A stretch of DNA of 6,295 bases from Candidatus Methylomirabilota bacterium (GTDB lineage: Bacteria > Methylomirabilota > Methylomirabilia > Methylomirabilales > Methylomirabilaceae). The stretch lies in the NCBI GenBank assembly GCA_003105305.1, contig PQAQ01000098.1, positions 1 through 6,295 on the forward strand, given 5' to 3'. The stretch's first letter is position 1; each line of letters begins with the position of its first letter. The position numbers and the translations under genes were made by a program. The notes below the pieces were generated by a model, which ran no database searches, was not told the origin of the DNA, and was given only the letters and a program-made list of their open reading frames with translations. Positions 4,359-6,295 of the stretch are shown piece by piece.

Positions 4359-6295
4359 ATGGTCATACGACCCATGGAGTTGTCGGACACTCTGCAGATC
4401 CCGGAGATAGCCGAGATCATGGATCGGCTTGACGAGAGGCCGAGCGCGCTTCATCTTATCGGTCTGTTCGGGGCGTCAAAGGCGTTAATCCTCTCCCAGA
4501 TCGCTCGCCGGGCGAGGCGACCCCTCATCATAGTAGTTCCCTCAAGCGTACAGGCCGAGTTGCTGGCAAAGGATCTGCTGGTGTTCTGTCGCGGTTCCGT
4601 GAGTGTGTTACCCGAACGGGATGAAGACCCCGAGATCGGGTATCAGCGGATTGCCTGCCTGGCCGGCCTCGCGACCAAGGCGCTTGACCTGGCGGTCGTC
4701 GCTCTCCCGGCCGCACTCGAACGGCTCTCACCGCCCTCGGCGCTTCTGGGAGCCGCCTTCACGCTGTGCGTCGGACGACTGATCGCGCGAGATGAGCTGG
4801 TGCGCGCCCTGGAGGCGGGCGGGTACCGTCGAGTCCATCAGGTGACCGAGCGCGGGGAATACAGTCTGCGCGGGAACCTCCTCGATCTCTTTCCTCTGAC
4901 CCACGATTTCGGCCGCCTCGAAGCGCCGGACATGCCGATTCGCGCGGAGTTTTTCGGGGACGAACTGCTTGAACTCCGCGCATTTGATCCGGCCACCCAA
5001 CGGTCTATCGGCTCCGTCGAACAGGTCGCCGTGTTGCCGGTTGTGGAGGCGCCACTGACCGATAAGGCGTGTCGGGAGGCCACAGAGGAACCGGAAGGCG
5101 ATCTCCTGCAGTACGCCGCCTCCGAAGCCCTCTGGGTTTTGGCGGATTCGGCGGGACTCGAGGCGGCTGCGCATGACGCCGCGCGTACGGCTCCAATGCT
5201 TGACTGGAACGACGTCGAGAAGAGGCTTTCTGTCGGATCGCGAGTCTTTCTGGAGGAGTTCTTTCCAACGCGCCCTATCGGGCAAGAGACGATCATTGGT
5301 TTTCGCGTACAGACGATCCCGGCCTACCGTGGACGTCTCACGGAGGTGATACGGGATCTGGAGGGATGGCGTCGCCAACGCCGACGAATTCACCTGGTGT
5401 GCAGGAGTGAGGCCCAGAGTCGCCGCCTGGCCGACGTACTCAAGGAGCATGATGTGGCGGTGTCTCTTGGGCAGGGGATAGCGTCGCCAGGCGAGATCGT
5501 TATTCTTTCTCGCGAGCTCAGCGCCGGTTTTCACCTGGACGAGGCGGCGCTGACCTATATCACCGAGGCCGAGATCTTCGGGGCTCGACATATTCCGCCG
5601 CGCCGCCCCAAACCGAAGGAGACCTCTCCCGTCTCCTCCTACCAGGAGTTGGCCTACGGCGATTATGTGGTTCACGAGGATCACGGAATCGGCGTCTACA
5701 AGGGGCTGCGGCAGCTTACTGTAGGCGGGACGGAGGGCGACTACCTGCTCATCGTCTATGCCGATTACGCCAAGCTGTATGTGCCGACCGGCAAGCTCCA
5801 TCTGATCCATCGGTATGCGGGCGCCGACGGCAACGCGCCCGCGCTTGACCGGTTGGGAAGCGCCTCGTGGGCCAAGGCGAAGGAGCGGGTGAAGGCGTCG
5901 GTTCGTGAGATGGCTCGGGAGTTGCTTGCGCTGTACGCCGCCAGGCAGGTGATTCAGGGATACGCCCTTCCTCCCGATACGACGTGGCAACGGGAATTCG
6001 AAGCCGGATTTCCGTACGAGGAGACGCCGGATCAGCTTCGGGCGATTGCCGACGTCAAGGCCGACATGGAGCGAGACCGGCCGATGGACCGCCTGATCTG
6101 CGGCGACGTGGGATACGGCAAGACCGAGGTCGCCATGCGGGCCGCCTTTAAGGCGGTCATAGGGGGGAAGCAGGTGGCGGTGCTGGTTCCGACCACGGTC
6201 CTCGCCCTGCAGCACGCTCAGACATTTTCCGAGCGATTTGTGGGCTTCCCGGTTACGGTTGAGATGCTCTCTCGTTTCCGCAGCCGCAAGGAGCA
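4359..6295 (+). CDS. mfd: Transcription-repair coupling factor Mfd, N-terminal 645 residues (cut by window end)
   Basis: The frame is open from ATG 4359 to the window end, about 645 of the usual 1100-1150 residues. Mfd removes RNA polymerase stalled at DNA lesions and recruits UvrA. Residues ~1-330 are the UvrB-like module, with LIGLFGASKALILSQIA near the start and GEYSLRGNLLDLFP at 166-179. A middle D3-type segment follows (~285-420). The RNA-polymerase-interacting CarD-like domain begins near 428 (YGDYVVHEDHGIGVYKGL, then KLYVPTGKLHLIHRY). The translocase starts near 545 with FPYEETPDQ (551-559) and Walker A GDVGYGKT (582-589), then PTTVLALQHAQTF. The DExQ box and the later RecG-like parts lie beyond the window. 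The start has GTGAGGG at 4344-4350, 8 bases upstream; a GTG at 4344 and ATG at 4374 are in-frame alternatives. The short distance from rfaE2 suggests read-through from that gene. Confidence 0.96.
   Translation, partial: MVIRPMELSDTLQIPEIAEIMDRLDERPSALHLIGLFGASKALILSQIARRARRPLIIVVPSSVQAELLAKDLLVFCRGSVSVLPERDEDPEIGYQRIACLAGLATKALDLAVVALPAALERLSPPSALLGAAFTLCVGRLIARDELVRALEAGGYRRVHQVTERGEYSLRGNLLDLFPLTHDFGRLEAPDMPIRAEFFGDELLELRAFDPATQRSIGSVEQVAVLPVVEAPLTDKACREATEEPEGDLLQYAASEALWVLADSAGLEAAAHDAARTAPMLDWNDVEKRLSVGSRVFLEEFFPTRPIGQETIIGFRVQTIPAYRGRLTEVIRDLEGWRRQRRRIHLVCRSEAQSRRLADVLKEHDVAVSLGQGIASPGEIVILSRELSAGFHLDEAALTYITEAEIFGARHIPPRRPKPKETSPVSSYQELAYGDYVVHEDHGIGVYKGLRQLTVGGTEGDYLLIVYADYAKLYVPTGKLHLIHRYAGADGNAPALDRLGSASWAKAKERVKASVREMARELLALYAARQVIQGYALPPDTTWQREFEAGFPYEETPDQLRAIADVKADMERDRPMDRLICGDVGYGKTEVAMRAAFKAVIGGKQVAVLVPTTVLALQHAQTFSERFVGFPVTVEMLSRFRSRKE

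Noticed and set aside
4728..6215. 495-codon open frame on the minus strand
   Set aside because: It lies entirely antisense to the clearly recognised mfd gene, its translation is rich in Arg/Gly/Leu with no family resemblance, and GC-rich codons routinely keep the opposite strand open.
1..6295. CRISPR arrays, tRNA/rRNA genes, insertion sequences, toxin-antitoxin or defence genes
   Set aside because: I looked on both strands and saw no spaced repeats, RNA-gene signatures, transposase motifs or terminal inverted repeats.

Overview
The window comes from a Gram-negative (diderm) bacterium with fairly high GC content. Three things support this: a Pal-type outer-membrane lipoprotein, an enzyme of the LPS-core heptose pathway, and an RND efflux pump fragment. 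No rRNA, tRNA, phage or insertion-sequence gene is visible, so taxonomy cannot be fixed from this piece. The gene mix and the short intergenic 7-base repeats would fit NC10 (Methylomirabilis-like), Nitrospirota or deltaproteobacterial lineages, but that is only a guess.

All recognisable genes are on the + strand. Bases 1-2061 are a metal-handling module. The 3' end of a CzcA/CusA-like RND efflux permease overlaps by 8 bases the start of a CopC-CopD fusion protein: a periplasmic Cu(II)-binding domain joined to a polytopic membrane domain. After a 148-base gap with a plausible promoter come two lipoprotein genes (2210-3347). The first is a small DUF4398-like lipoprotein. The second is a Pal/OmpA-C peptidoglycan-binding lipoprotein whose N-terminal part resembles the first protein. 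The gap between them is filled by an imperfect heptamer repeat that can fold into a strong hairpin.

A 237-base noncoding gap (3348-3584) follows. Then comes a compact cluster: a small DUF2007-like protein, a stand-alone heptose-1-phosphate adenylyltransferase (rfaE2 type) overlapping it by 4 bases, and, 25 bases further on, the first 645 codons of mfd, the transcription-repair coupling factor, which runs off the window end.

This is mostly an envelope and housekeeping region (copper handling, outer-membrane tethering, LPS precursor synthesis, DNA repair), not an obvious mobile or defence island. The parts most worth a second look are noncoding or structural: the heptamer repeats around the small lipoprotein gene, and the mutually exclusive hairpins around the start of the DUF2007 gene. 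The paired DUF4398-like lipoproteins are also of interest. I did not see a clear previously undescribed system.
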